A stretch of 64,000 nt of DNA. Source: Micromonospora sp. MA102 (GTDB lineage Bacteria > Actinomycetota > Actinomycetes > Mycobacteriales > Micromonosporaceae). Positions 32,853 through 41,511 of this stretch are shown one piece after another (position 1 is the stretch's first letter; every line of letters starts with the position of its first letter). A program made the translations under genes and the position numbers. The stretch spans positions 62,001 to 126,000 of the forward strand of contig NZ_JAMWEG010000018.1 of NCBI RefSeq assembly GCF_025460765.1, in the 5' to 3' direction. The notes beneath the pieces were generated by a model, which worked only from the letters and a program-made list of their open reading frames with translations, was not told the origin of the DNA and did not search any database.

Positions 32853-33845
32853 TCAGCTCATCGGCAGGCGGTAGCCGCGCTCGCCGCCGCCCGCGGTGAC
32901 CAGCCGCACCTCGCCGGTGCGCAGCCCGTACGTCACCGACCAGCGGGTGTGCGGCTGCCGCACGGCGTCGAGCAGGCGCAGCGCCGCCGGGGCGTCCACC
33001 GCGCCACCGGCCCGGTCCAGCGCCTCGGCCAGCACCCCGTAGCGGTGGTCGTCGCGCAGGTCCCGGTCGGCCACCCCGACGGCCGGCACGTTGGTCAGCG
33101 CCTGCCAGGCGCCCCGCCCCTTCTCGGCCCGCATCCCGCCGTCCACGAACTCGATCACGGCGGACGCCCCGGTGGCGTCGGCGATCAGGTAGTGCAGCGG
33201 CGGGCCGCCGTCGAAGTCCAGGTTGTAGCGCCCGAACACGGCGATCGCCTCGTCCACCGTGGCGGCGGCGTCCAGCACCAGGCGCAGGACGCGTACCGAG
33301 CCGACCGTGGGCCGGCCGGGCACCGGCGCGGCGGTGGCGCCGTCGTCGGCGGCCAGCCCGACGGCCAGGCCCCGCTCGTTCATCCCGTCGAAGGGCAGCA
33401 GCGGGGCGTTCAGCAGCCGGCGGTCGCCGGCCGGGTCGGCCGTGACCCCCAGGTAGGAGATGTCCACCAGGGAGATCGAGGCGTAGCCGTCCGGCGGGTC
33501 GGTGCGCAGCACCAGCGCCGGGTTCGCGTCCCAGTCGAAGTTGCGGGCGAACAGCGGCCGGCTCCGGTCGCCGCCCGCGGCGAAGAGGGAGCAGCCGAAC
33601 GGGGTCGCCTGCGGGGTGCCCGCGACGCCCACGGTGGGGTCGTAGTCGCCCACGTAGGTCATCTCGTACAGCGGCAGGTCGTCCACCCGGCGCAGGCTGG
33701 CCAGGGTCCGCTCGGCCTGGCCGGCGTCCTGCCGCGAGGCGCTCGGCGTGCCGGCACCGGCCGGCGCGGCGGCCCGGCGGCTCTCGGCACAGCCGCCGGT
33801 CACGAGGAGCAGGGCGAGCCCGGTGGCGAGCAGGGTCCTCCGCAT
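32853..33845 (-). CDS. Choloylglycine-hydrolase/C45-like lipoprotein
   Basis: A 330-residue lipoprotein: the signal ends in the lipobox VTGGC (Cys19). The mature enzyme matches linear-amide hydrolases of the Ntn type (choloylglycine hydrolase / acyl-CoA:6-APA acyltransferase, peptidase C45). The likely nucleophile is Cys84 in PFGCSLF, normally exposed by autoprocessing, followed by 'LFARNFDWDANP'. 'FDGMNERGLAVGLA' and 'VEFVDGGM' are further family marks. If the Cys is the nucleophile, the segment before it would be a propeptide. The substrate is unknown. It acts outside the membrane. Confidence 0.8.
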   Translation of the reverse strand: MRRTLLATGLALLLVTGGCAESRRAAAPAGAGTPSASRQDAGQAERTLASLRRVDDLPLYEMTYVGDYDPTVGVAGTPQATPFGCSLFAAGGDRSRPLFARNFDWDANPALVLRTDPPDGYASISLVDISYLGVTADPAGDRRLLNAPLLPFDGMNERGLAVGLAADDGATAAPVPGRPTVGSVRVLRLVLDAAATVDEAIAVFGRYNLDFDGGPPLHYLIADATGASAVIEFVDGGMRAEKGRGAWQALTNVPAVGVADRDLRDDHRYGVLAEALDRAGGAVDAPAALRLLDAVRQPHTRWSVTYGLRTGEVRLVTAGGGERGYRLPMS

Positions 33846-33891
33846 GCCCGCGACGCTAGAAGAGCCGGCGACGGTTGTCCATGGCGGACGG

Positions 33892-34827
33892 TCAGCGGTC
33901 GGGGATCCGGGCCAGCTGCGTCTCGATCGCGTCCCGGTTGAGGGCGGGCCGGCCCCCGGCGTGCCCCACGGTCGCGCCGGCCGCCGCGACCGCGTACCGG
34001 GCGATCCGGGGGTACGGGTCGTCGCGGAGCAGGCCGGCCGTGACGGCGGCCACGAAGGCGTCCCCGGCCCCGGTGCTGTCCACCGTGGGCGTCTCGCTCA
34101 ACGGCACGAACAGCTCCCCGCCCGGCCAGACGAAGGCGTTCCCCTCCCCCGCCACCTCGACCGCCACCAGCGCCGGCCCGCGGGCCGCCAGCTCCCGGCC
34201 GGCGCCCAGTCCCGCCTCGGCGTCCTTCGGCGGGTCGCCGCCCAGCAGCAGGCCGGCCTCCCGCGCGTCGGCCCGCAGCACGTCGGCCCGGGACAGCAGC
34301 TCCGCCGCGCCGTCCGGGTCGTCCGGCGCGCCGTCGAGCACCACGAGCCGGCCGGCGGCGCGGGCGTGCCGGGCCGCCGCGAGCGCCGCCGGCAGCGGCT
34401 GCTGGAGCTGGACGACCACCGCGCGGGCGGCCCGCAGCACCTCGGCCGCGCCGGTCACGTCCGCCTCGGTGAGCAGGGTCGCCTCCGGGATGTCCTCCAG
34501 GTACCGCCAGCGGCCCCGGGCGTCCACCACGTCCACGATGAGCGCGCTCGGCGTGCCCGGCCGGCGCAGCACCGGGGCGACGTCGATGCCGTCGCTGCGG
34601 GCCTGGCCCAGCAGCCGGTCGCCGACCTCGTCCTCGCCGACCACGCCGAGCAGCCCGACCCGGACGCCGAGCTGGGCCAGCCCGACGGCCTGGTTGGCGC
34701 CCTTGCCGCCGAGCAGTTCCCGCCGGCACCGCACCGGGACCGTCCCGGACGGGCCGGGCACCTCGTCCACCCGCAGCACGAGGTCCCGCGCTACCTGCCC
34801 CACCACGATCGCGTCCAGTCCGGCCAT
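33892..34827 (-). CDS. Ribokinase-family carbohydrate kinase (PfkB)
   Basis: A 311-residue cytoplasmic sugar kinase. PfkB signature 1 is GGKGANQAVGLAQLG (40-54) and signature 2 is DSTGAGDAFVAAVTAG (about 248-263), with the catalytic Asp in GAGD. The closest relatives are ribokinase-like enzymes, but the sugar cannot be told from sequence alone. No transporter or sugar-isomerase gene lies nearby. The ATG at 34827 follows directly from homology. Confidence 0.92.
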   Translation of the reverse strand: MAGLDAIVVGQVARDLVLRVDEVPGPSGTVPVRCRRELLGGKGANQAVGLAQLGVRVGLLGVVGEDEVGDRLLGQARSDGIDVAPVLRRPGTPSALIVDVVDARGRWRYLEDIPEATLLTEADVTGAAEVLRAARAVVVQLQQPLPAALAAARHARAAGRLVVLDGAPDDPDGAAELLSRADVLRADAREAGLLLGGDPPKDAEAGLGAGRELAARGPALVAVEVAGEGNAFVWPGGELFVPLSETPTVDSTGAGDAFVAAVTAGLLRDDPYPRIARYAVAAAGATVGHAGGRPALNRDAIETQLARIPDR

Positions 34828-34866
34828 GCCGGGCAGATACCCGGGCCGTGGCCGGTCACGCCCGGC

Positions 34867-35340
34867 TCAGCCGCGGACCACGGTGAACATCCAGCAGCCG
34901 TACACCACGTTGCGGCTGTGCAGGCGGTCCACGGCGGGGTCGGCCAGCAGCTCGGCGATGACCGCCTCCGGGTCGTCGCCGTCGTGCCGCCAGCCGCCCA
35001 CGATCCGGCCCCGCCGGTCGTACGCCCGCAGCACCTGGGGCCGCCCCCGCCAGTCGGCCGGGTACGCCGTCACGCCCGCCGGGCCGGGGCAGTCGGCGGC
35101 GTGCGCGAAGATCGGCCCCACCTCGCGGTACGGGCCGGGGGCCAGCGGCGGGGCGTACCCGAAGAGCAGCAGCGCCTCGCCCGGGGCGGCGTCGCGGAGG
35201 CAGCAGCGCAGCGGCTCGCCGCCCTCGGCGCAGCACCGCTCGGGCGGCTGGCCGGAGGCGTCGCGGCCGGTCCGCCGCACCTCGGCCAGCACGTCGGCGG
35301 CCACGGGTTGGATCACGTACCTGGTGCGCGTCCTCGTCAT
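34867..35340 (-). CDS. DUF1203 domain protein
   Basis: A 157-residue cytoplasmic protein. The core 'CCLRDAAPGEALLLFGY' followed by 'PYREVGPIFAHA' and a terminal 'YGCWMFTV' is diagnostic of the DUF1203 family. Four Cys lie near the middle (ERCC, LRCC), of which the second pair is part of the family motif. The function is unknown. It lies downstream of the MerR gene on the same strand, but a strong terminator separates them. Confidence 0.85.
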   Translation of the reverse strand: MTRTRTRYVIQPVAADVLAEVRRTGRDASGQPPERCCAEGGEPLRCCLRDAAPGEALLLFGYAPPLAPGPYREVGPIFAHAADCPGPAGVTAYPADWRGRPQVLRAYDRRGRIVGGWRHDGDDPEAVIAELLADPAVDRLHSRNVVYGCWMFTVVRG

Positions 35341-35403
35341 GCGTCCAGCCTGGCGCGGGACGCGGCCGGTGGCTGGCGGCGATCGGACCTCGCGTGCCGG
35401 GAC

Positions 35404-35439
35404 CGCGGCCGGGCCGCCCACGCGGGCGGCCCGGCCGCG
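35404..35439 (-). terminator. Terminator after the MerR-family gene
   Basis: A perfect 16-bp stem (35404-35419 with 35424-35439) and a 4-nt loop, starting 4 bp past the MerR stop codon on the minus strand. Confidence 0.75.
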
Positions 35440-35443
35440 CGGC

Positions 35444-36280
35444 TCAGCGCCGGGACACCGGGATCTGCAGCTCGGTGACGCCCTTCTCCGGCGCGTCCGG
35501 GCAGTAGTCCAGGTAGACCTCGCGGGCGTACCCCTCGGCCCGCCAGCCGTTCTCCTCGATCCACCGGGCGAGCACCCGCATGCTGGCCTCCACCTCGTCC
35601 ATCGGGCCGTGGTGCACCAGCGTGGCGGCGGCGGGCAGGGCCGGCAGGTCGACCACGGCCAGGTCGGCGGCGACCGGCGGGTCGACGCCGACGGTCACTC
35701 CGGCGTGCACGACCACCGCCTCCCCCTCGCCCTCGCCCTCGCCCTCCGGCTCGTACCAGGCGATGGTCGGCCCGCTGGGACGGACCCGCGCGGCCTCCAG
35801 GCGGCGGAACAGCTCCGGGTAGAGCGGCTGGATCACCGGGCTGATGTCCGGCGGCCCGTAGCTGGCGGCGACCGCGGTCAGTTCCGCGATCCGCACCGCC
35901 GGGATCTCCTTGAGTACGACGTCCTCGGTGGTCATGCGTCCCTCCGCATCGAGCATCCGGAGCCTCGCCTCGATCCCGGCCAGCCGGGCCGTGTCGGCGG
36001 CGACCTGCGCCGCGAGCTGGGCACGGCGCAGCCGCAGCATGCCGCGCAGCTCGGCGACGTCCAGCCGGTCGTCCAGGATCGTCCGGACCTGGTCCAGGGT
36101 GAGGCCCAGGTCCTTCAGGGCGATCACCCGGTTGAGCCGGCCGAGCTGGTCCGCCCGGTAGTGGCGGTAGCCGGTGCGCGGGTCGACCACGGCCGGGCGG
36201 AGCAGCCCGATGGCGTCGTAGTGGCGCAGCATCCGGACCGACACCCGACCGAGTGCGGCGAACTCTCCGATGGTGAACAT
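35444..36280 (-). CDS. MerR-family regulator with GyrI-like effector domain
   Basis: A 278-residue regulator like BmrR/TipA. The N-terminal winged helix-turn-helix begins MFTIGEFAALGRVSVRMLRH, followed by the dimerisation coiled coil (about 75-118). The C-terminal GyrI-like domain (about 120-277) binds small, often cationic, compounds. A tandem (Glu-Gly)4 stretch, encoded by a 6-bp repeat at 35724-35747, sits in the effector domain. The upstream palindrome at 36300-36314 is a typical MerR-type operator, so autoregulation is likely. Confidence 0.93.
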   Translation of the reverse strand: MFTIGEFAALGRVSVRMLRHYDAIGLLRPAVVDPRTGYRHYRADQLGRLNRVIALKDLGLTLDQVRTILDDRLDVAELRGMLRLRRAQLAAQVAADTARLAGIEARLRMLDAEGRMTTEDVVLKEIPAVRIAELTAVAASYGPPDISPVIQPLYPELFRRLEAARVRPSGPTIAWYEPEGEGEGEGEAVVVHAGVTVGVDPPVAADLAVVDLPALPAAATLVHHGPMDEVEASMRVLARWIEENGWRAEGYAREVYLDYCPDAPEKGVTELQIPVSRR

Positions 36281-36299
36281 GGCCCCCTCACGCTCGCCC

Positions 36300-36314
36300 C
36301 TGACACGGTGTCAG
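36300..36314. promoter_or_regulatory. MerR-type operator
   Basis: CTGACAC and GTGTCAG are perfect 7-bp arms around one central base. On the minus strand a TTGACT -35 hexamer (36320-36315) abuts the palindrome, so the dyad fills the spacer, as in MerR-controlled promoters. The MerR gene starts 20 bp downstream. Confidence 0.6.
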
Positions 36315-36329
36315 AGTCAAGCGGCGGGG

Positions 36330-37934
36330 TCACGGACGGGACGCGACGCGCCGCACGGCGCGCGGGCCGACCAGGCGCCGGACCACCGGAACGGCGTTCC
36401 ACTTCGCCGCGCCGACCAGGTCCCGGGCGTGCTCCAGCACGGTGTAGTCGGGGCGGGCCAGCCCGTCGGCGATGGCCCGGTCCAGGTCGTTGCCGCACCG
36501 GGTGAGCACGCTGTCGAAGTCGCGCCGGACGGGTTCGAGCAGCTGGTAGCCGAAGGAGCGGTGCAGCCGGGCGAAGAGCGGCTTGTAGAGCCGGGCCCGC
36601 TCGTGCAGCCCGGACGAGTACGACATGGGGTTCTTCGGCCGCCGCCGGACGTAGTCGGGCAGCAGGTCGGCGAAGGCCCGGCGGACGATCCACTTTTCCT
36701 GTCCGTCGCGCAGCTTGAGGTCCAGCGGCAGCCGCATGGCCAGCTCGACCACGCTGAGGTCGAGGAACGGCACCCGGGCCTCCACGCCGTGGCCCATGCT
36801 GGCCCGGTCCACCCGCTGCAGCTCGGTCCGGCACAGGTTGCGGATCTTGTGGAGGAAGAGCCGGCGGGACCGCTCCGGACCGACCTGGTGGTACATGGGG
36901 TAGCCGCCGAACACCTCGTCCGAGCCGTCGCCGGTGAGCACCACCTTGACGCCCAGCTCCCGCAGCCGCCGGAAGATCGGCACCGAGACCACCGCGTTGA
37001 TGATGTCGCCGTACTCGGTCAGCTCGGAGATCCGGATCGCCTCGCGCACGTCGGCCAGCCGGATGTCGCGCGGGCGCAGCTCGACCACCTCGTGCGGCAC
37101 GCCCAGGTCGGCGGCGAGCCGCCGGGCGTACGCCACGTCGGGGCTGTCCGGGGCGCCGACCGTCACCGCCACGCAGTCGGGGTGCAGCTGGGTGGCGTGC
37201 AGCAGGGCCAGCGAGCTGTCCAGGCCGCCGGAGAGCACCACCCCGACGGTGAGGTCGGTGTCCAGCCGTACCCGCATGCCGTCGGTGAGCGCGACCCGGA
37301 CGAGCAGGGCGGCCTCGTCCGGGTCGTCGATCACCGGCAGCCCGGCGCCGAGGGTGAGCATGTCGACGTACGGGCGCAACCGGACCGGCCCGTCGGGCTC
37401 GGCCCAGCCGTGGTGCCCCGGCGGCACCTCGCTGATCGGCGCGCCGTGCCCGACCAGGGCCTTCACCTCGGAGGCGAGGTGCAGGCAGCCGGGCCCGCGC
37501 GACCAGTAGAGCGGCTTCACCCCGAGCGGGTCCCGGGCCAGGTAGGCCCGGCCGGTGGCCCGCTGCACCACGGCGAACGCGTACTCGCCGCGCAGCCGGC
37601 GCACCGCCTCCTCGCCCCACTGGCGGAAGGCGGTGAGCACCACCTCGGTGTCGCCGGCGGTGCGGAACTCGTGCCCGAGCCGGGTCAGCTCCGCGCGCAG
37701 CTCGTGGTGGTTGAAGACCTCGCCGTTGTAGCAGAGGACGTACCGCTCGTCGGGCGAGACCCAGGGCTGCACCGCCCGCTCGCGGTCCACCACCCGCAAC
37801 CGGCGTACGCCCGCGAGCAGGCCGTGCTCCTGCCGCGTCTCGGTCACCTCGCCGCGCGGGGCGAGGACCGCCAGCATCCGCCGGAAGAGGGCCGGGTCGG
37901 CCTCCGGGCCGATGCTGAGCGCGATCCCGCACAT
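36330..37934 (-). CDS. Asparagine-synthase-like glutamine-dependent amidotransferase
   Basis: A 534-residue two-domain enzyme. The glutaminase domain has the nucleophile Cys2 (MCGIALS), Arg in 'VRRLRVVD', 'CYNGEVFNHHEL' and 'GDTEVV'. The synthetase domain has the PP-loop SGGLDSS (about 225-231) and 'LTGDGSDEVFGGY'. All catalytic elements are intact. Enzymes of this family make asparagine or amidate other carboxylates, such as diaminopimelate in peptidoglycan. It starts 4 bp after an M15-like gene, so the two are cotranscribed, which hints at a specialised substrate. Confidence 0.9.
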   Translation of the reverse strand: MCGIALSIGPEADPALFRRMLAVLAPRGEVTETRQEHGLLAGVRRLRVVDRERAVQPWVSPDERYVLCYNGEVFNHHELRAELTRLGHEFRTAGDTEVVLTAFRQWGEEAVRRLRGEYAFAVVQRATGRAYLARDPLGVKPLYWSRGPGCLHLASEVKALVGHGAPISEVPPGHHGWAEPDGPVRLRPYVDMLTLGAGLPVIDDPDEAALLVRVALTDGMRVRLDTDLTVGVVLSGGLDSSLALLHATQLHPDCVAVTVGAPDSPDVAYARRLAADLGVPHEVVELRPRDIRLADVREAIRISELTEYGDIINAVVSVPIFRRLRELGVKVVLTGDGSDEVFGGYPMYHQVGPERSRRLFLHKIRNLCRTELQRVDRASMGHGVEARVPFLDLSVVELAMRLPLDLKLRDGQEKWIVRRAFADLLPDYVRRRPKNPMSYSSGLHERARLYKPLFARLHRSFGYQLLEPVRRDFDSVLTRCGNDLDRAIADGLARPDYTVLEHARDLVGAAKWNAVPVVRRLVGPRAVRRVASRP

Positions 37935-37938
37935 CCGC

Positions 37939-38907
37939 TCAGACCCCCATCTCGGCCTCGTAGGCGCGCCGGAACCGGCGGCGGGCGGCGGGCGCGAGGC
38001 AGAGGTGCCAGGCCTGGCCCTCGTCGACCACGTTGATCTCGCCGGCCTCCTGCCGGGCCAGCAGCAGCTCGGCGAGGAGGTCGCGGGCGCCGAACCGCCC
38101 GTACCACTCCAGCTCCAGGTCGGCCGCCCAGCCGAGGCAGTGCCCGCTGGGCACCATCGCGGCGTAGCCGAGCCGGCGCAACCGGTACTGGTGCTCGGCG
38201 CTGCGCGCGAGGCTGGTCACCCACAGCGCCGGGGTGCCGGGCCGGGCCGCCGCGGTGAACTCCCGGCCCACGTCGTTGAGCAGCGCGATCATCTCGCGCC
38301 GCGCCCGGCGGAACCGCAACCCGGCGGTACGCGGGGTGGCGTCCGGGCGCAGCCGCCGCTGGACCGCCCGGAGTCCCCGGCCGAGGACGGTGCCGGGCTG
38401 CTCCTGGTAGCGGAAGGCGAGCAGCCCCCGCCGGCGCAGCCACTCCAGGTCGACCAGGTCGGTGCTGGTGTCGACCTGGCCGTCGGTGAGGAAGGTTCCG
38501 CTGTCCCGCCACCACATGACGTCGATCCGGGAGAGCAGGTAGATCCGGACCAGCGCGGTGAGGTCGTGCGCCGAGCTGCGGGTGTTCGGCTGATAGCGGG
38601 CCATCTCCAGCAGCAGGGTCTCCCGGGCGCCGACGAAGCCCTGCGCGGTGGCGTCGAGGACGGCGGCGATGGCCGGCTCCCGCAGCCGCTGGTCGAGCAG
38701 CACCTGGCGGGCGGTGGTCGACGGCGCGTCCGCCAGGGCGCCCACCTCGACGAGGAGTTCCGCCACCGCGGCCCGGTACGCGGCCAGGTCCGGCTGCTGC
38801 CCCGGCCCGGTGCGCGGGCCGGCGGCCGGGGGCAGCCGGCGGGCGGGAGCGGGAGACGCTACGGCGGACCCGGGCTGGTGGCCGGGGCTTCGGCTGGGCA
38901 CTCGCAT
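37939..38907 (-). CDS. M15/DUF5715-like protein of unknown function
   Basis: A 322-residue protein. The N-terminal 40 residues are Pro/Arg-rich and disordered; the middle is helical. The C-terminal part (about 210-310) contains 'LWVTSLARSAEHQ', then SGHCLGWAADLEL (His-x6-Asp) and later 'DEGQAWH'. This order resembles the zinc ligands of M15-type D-Ala-D-Ala or LD-carboxypeptidases and of DUF5715. No signal peptide or membrane helix is evident, which would be odd for a wall hydrolase. It forms a two-gene unit with the amidotransferase. Confidence 0.55.
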   Translation of the reverse strand: MRVPSRSPGHQPGSAVASPAPARRLPPAAGPRTGPGQQPDLAAYRAAVAELLVEVGALADAPSTTARQVLLDQRLREPAIAAVLDATAQGFVGARETLLLEMARYQPNTRSSAHDLTALVRIYLLSRIDVMWWRDSGTFLTDGQVDTSTDLVDLEWLRRRGLLAFRYQEQPGTVLGRGLRAVQRRLRPDATPRTAGLRFRRARREMIALLNDVGREFTAAARPGTPALWVTSLARSAEHQYRLRRLGYAAMVPSGHCLGWAADLELEWYGRFGARDLLAELLLARQEAGEINVVDEGQAWHLCLAPAARRRFRRAYEAEMGV

Positions 38908-39014
38908 GGTCGGCCCCTCTCCGGGCAGGACACGGCGTAGTCGAACCTGAAAACACCGTAATCACCAGGATCGGCAGCTCCCCGAACAATCCTCCTATCT
39001 CCCCCCTAAGGTGC

Positions 39015-39806
39015 TCATCCCGCCGAGAGGGCCTGCACCCAGGCGTAATCCGGTGCGGCCGGCAGGCCGGCGTCCCGGCCGGCGCCGACCGCGTCGGCCA
39101 GGTGCAGCGCCGCGCCCAGGGCGGCGCGGAACAGCAGCGAGCCGGTGCTCACCCGGGCCACCCCGAGCCGGCCCAACGTGGCGAGGTCCGGGCCGCCCGG
39201 CCGGTGCAGCACGTTGAGCGGCAGCCCGACCTCGGTCACCAGCGATCCGACCGTGTCGTCCGGCGCGCCCGGGGCGAACAGCCCGTCGGCGCCCGCCGCC
39301 CGGTACGCCGCCGCCCGCTCCAGCGCCGCCGGCAGCGCGTCGGGCACGTCCAGCCACCAGGCGTCGGTGCGGGCGTTGACGAACACCTCCGGCACGGCGG
39401 CCTTCACCGCGGCGATCCGCGCGGCGGCGAGGTCCACCGGCGCGAGACTGCCGTCCGGCCGGCCGTCCTCCAGGTTCACCCCCACCACACCGAGCGCGGC
39501 CAGCTCGCCGACGTACCCGGCCACGGCCACCGGGTCGGCGCTGAAGCCGTCCTCGATGTCGACGGTGAGCAGCACCGGCAGGTCCCGCAGGCGGCGGGCC
39601 AGGTCGAGGGTGTCGTCGCGGGTGGCCCCCGTCCCGTCCGGCTTGCCGGCGGCCGCGGCCACCCCGAGGCTGGTGGTGCCCACGGCCGGGTGCCCGCTCG
39701 CGGCGAGCGCCGCGGCGGAGGCGTGGTCCCAGGCGTTGGGCAGCAGCAGGGGCCGGCCCGGCCGGTGCAGGTCGCGGAAGGCGGCGGCGCGGTCGTTCAT
39801 GTTCAT
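39015..39806 (-). CDS. Isocitrate lyase/PEP mutase-family enzyme
   Basis: A 263-residue TIM-barrel enzyme of the PEP mutase/isocitrate lyase superfamily. Marks are 'LPNAWDHASAAALAASG', 'GTTSLGVAAAAG', the metal-binding 'VDIEDGF' (about 92-98) and 'VNLEDG'. The lyase-type KKCGH catalytic motif is absent, so a PEP-mutase-like, oxaloacetate-decarboxylase-like or methylisocitrate-like reaction is possible. GAGGTGA precedes the ATG at 39806, which overlaps the P450 stop by 4 bp (ATGA). Confidence 0.85.
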   Translation of the reverse strand: MNMNDRAAAFRDLHRPGRPLLLPNAWDHASAAALAASGHPAVGTTSLGVAAAAGKPDGTGATRDDTLDLARRLRDLPVLLTVDIEDGFSADPVAVAGYVGELAALGVVGVNLEDGRPDGSLAPVDLAAARIAAVKAAVPEVFVNARTDAWWLDVPDALPAALERAAAYRAAGADGLFAPGAPDDTVGSLVTEVGLPLNVLHRPGGPDLATLGRLGVARVSTGSLLFRAALGAALHLADAVGAGRDAGLPAAPDYAWVQALSAG

Positions 39807-40825
39807 CGGAACATCACCTCGAGGTCGGTCGGAACACGCAGGGTGGGGTGCGGGACGTAGCGGGCCGGCGTACCGGCGGGCCGGCACCGGTCGCGCAGCA
39901 CGTCGACGACCCCGGCGGCGAGGGCGAGGGCGTGCCGTTCGCCCGGGCAGCCCCGGGGGCCGGCGCCGAAGGTCAGCACCCGGCCGGGTCGGCCGGGGCG
40001 GAACCGGTCCGGGTCCGGGTGGACGGCCGGGTCCCTGTTAGCCGTGTCGAAACGGAGCAGCAGTGCCTCGTCCGCGCTGATCTCCCGGCCGTCGAGGCGC
40101 AGCGCGCCGGTCGCGACGCGGCGGGTGGCGCGCACCGGCGGGTCCAGGCGCAGCACCTCGGCCAGCAGGTCGGCGGTGTCGAGCGGGGGCGGCGCGCCCA
40201 GCCCGTGCCGGACGGCGGCGCCGATCAGCCCGGCGGTGGCGTCGGCGGCCTGCACCAGCAGCCCGATCCGGTTCGCGGCCGCCTCGGGCGGGGCCGGCGG
40301 CGCCAGGTCCAGCAGCGCGGCCACCGCCCGGTCGGCGCGCGCCACGGCCGCCGGCTCGGCGCCCGGGTGGTAGGCGGCGGCCACCGCGGTCACCGCCGGC
40401 ACGGCCGCCGCCGGGTCGGCCAGGCCGAGCCGCGCGGCCAGCACCTCCAGGGGTACGCGCCGCGCCAGCCGGTCCATCACCTCCACCCGGCCCGCCGGCC
40501 CGGCCCCGGCCAGCCGGTCCAGCGTCTCGCCGGCCAGCCGGGCGGCGGCGGCGCGCAGCTCGTCCGGGTCGAGGTCGCGGAGCGCGGCCACCCCGAGCGC
40601 GCGCCGGCCGGGATGCCGGTCCGGCGCGCTGAACCGGCTGACCGTCCCGCGCAGCCAGGCCAGGGTGCCGGGCGGCCCGGCGGACGCGACCGGCACCACG
40701 CATCGGGGATCGGTCAACACGGCGACGACGTCGGCGTGCCGGGTCACCACCCAGCCGTCGTCGGCGGGTACCGGCGGCCCGCAGGCGGGCGTGTCCGGGG
40801 CGGGCGGAATCATGGGCCAACTCAT
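39803..40825 (-). CDS. Short cytochrome P450
   Basis: A 340-residue P450, about 60 residues shorter than most bacterial members, mainly at the N-terminus. The haem-binding loop FGAGPRGCPGE is intact (Cys about residue 295), as is the ExxR pair in AEVLRLDPP. The I-helix motif reads ADATAG rather than the usual AGxDT, so proton delivery may differ. It overlaps the PEP-mutase-like gene by 4 bp. No ferredoxin or ferredoxin reductase gene lies nearby. The substrate is unknown. Confidence 0.88.
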   Translation of the reverse strand: MSWPMIPPAPDTPACGPPVPADDGWVVTRHADVVAVLTDPRCVVPVASAGPPGTLAWLRGTVSRFSAPDRHPGRRALGVAALRDLDPDELRAAAARLAGETLDRLAGAGPAGRVEVMDRLARRVPLEVLAARLGLADPAAAVPAVTAVAAAYHPGAEPAAVARADRAVAALLDLAPPAPPEAAANRIGLLVQAADATAGLIGAAVRHGLGAPPPLDTADLLAEVLRLDPPVRATRRVATGALRLDGREISADEALLLRFDTANRDPAVHPDPDRFRPGRPGRVLTFGAGPRGCPGERHALALAAGVVDVLRDRCRPAGTPARYVPHPTLRVPTDLEVMFR

Positions 40826-40936
40826 CCCCCGACGCTAGGGCCGGGTTCCTTCGGCCCCGACCGAAGTGTCGTGCCGCCGCCCGCCCGCCCCGGGGCGGGC
40901 ATCTCCCATGGGACGCCGCCGCGCACCGCCGGGGAC

Positions 40937-40942
40937 TAGCCT
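40937..40942 (+). promoter_or_regulatory. -10 element of a leaderless promoter
   Basis: TAGCCT ends 7 nt before the GTG at 40950, with no ribosome site between. Confidence 0.5.
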
Positions 40943-40949
40943 CGACGGC

Positions 40950-41483
40950 GTGCGTACGGTCGAACTGCTCTGCTCGCCGGAGCTGGAGGAGGCGGTACGG
41001 GCGGCCTGGGACCGGCTCGCCGCCGCCGGCCTGCCCAGCCTGGCCCGCCACCCGCACCCGACGAACCGGCCGCACCTGACCCTCGCCTCGGTCGACGAGT
41101 TCCCGCCCGGCGCGGAGCAGCGCCTCGCCGACCTCTGCGACGCGGCGCTGCCGCTGCCGGTCCGGCTGGACCGGGTGGCGGTCCTCGACGGCAGCGCCCC
41201 GCTGGTCTGGCTGCTCCGCCCCACGCCGCAGCTGACCGCCCTGCACGGCGCGGTCTGGGACGTGCTCGCCGGGGCTCCCGGGCCGCGCCCCTGGCACCTG
41301 CCCGGGCGCTGGGTGCCGCACCTGAGCCTGGCCCTGCGGTTCGGCGACGCCGATCGCCGCCGGGCCCGGGCGGTCACCGGCCCGGACCGGCCGGGCGGGG
41401 AGTTCGTGGCGGCGCGCAGCTACGACAGCGACACCCGGACGGTCCGCGAGCTGACCCCGGCCTGCCCGCGCCCCGGCCCCTGA
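40950..41483 (+). CDS. 2'-5' RNA ligase / cyclic phosphodiesterase-family protein
   Basis: A 177-residue protein of the two-histidine (2H) phosphoesterase superfamily. The two HxT/S motifs are HLTL in 'NRPHLTLASV' (about 45-48) and HLSL in 'WVPHLSLAL' (about 128-131). Members hydrolyse 2',3'-cyclic phosphates or ligate RNA ends. An upstream ATG at 40914 lies in the same frame, but the TAGCCT element 7 nt before the GTG at 40950 favours leaderless initiation there. Confidence 0.85.
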   Translation: MRTVELLCSPELEEAVRAAWDRLAAAGLPSLARHPHPTNRPHLTLASVDEFPPGAEQRLADLCDAALPLPVRLDRVAVLDGSAPLVWLLRPTPQLTALHGAVWDVLAGAPGPRPWHLPGRWVPHLSLALRFGDADRRRARAVTGPDRPGGEFVAARSYDSDTRTVRELTPACPRPGP

Positions 41484-41511
41484 CCGGGGCCACCCGCACA
41501 CAGCCCGGCCC

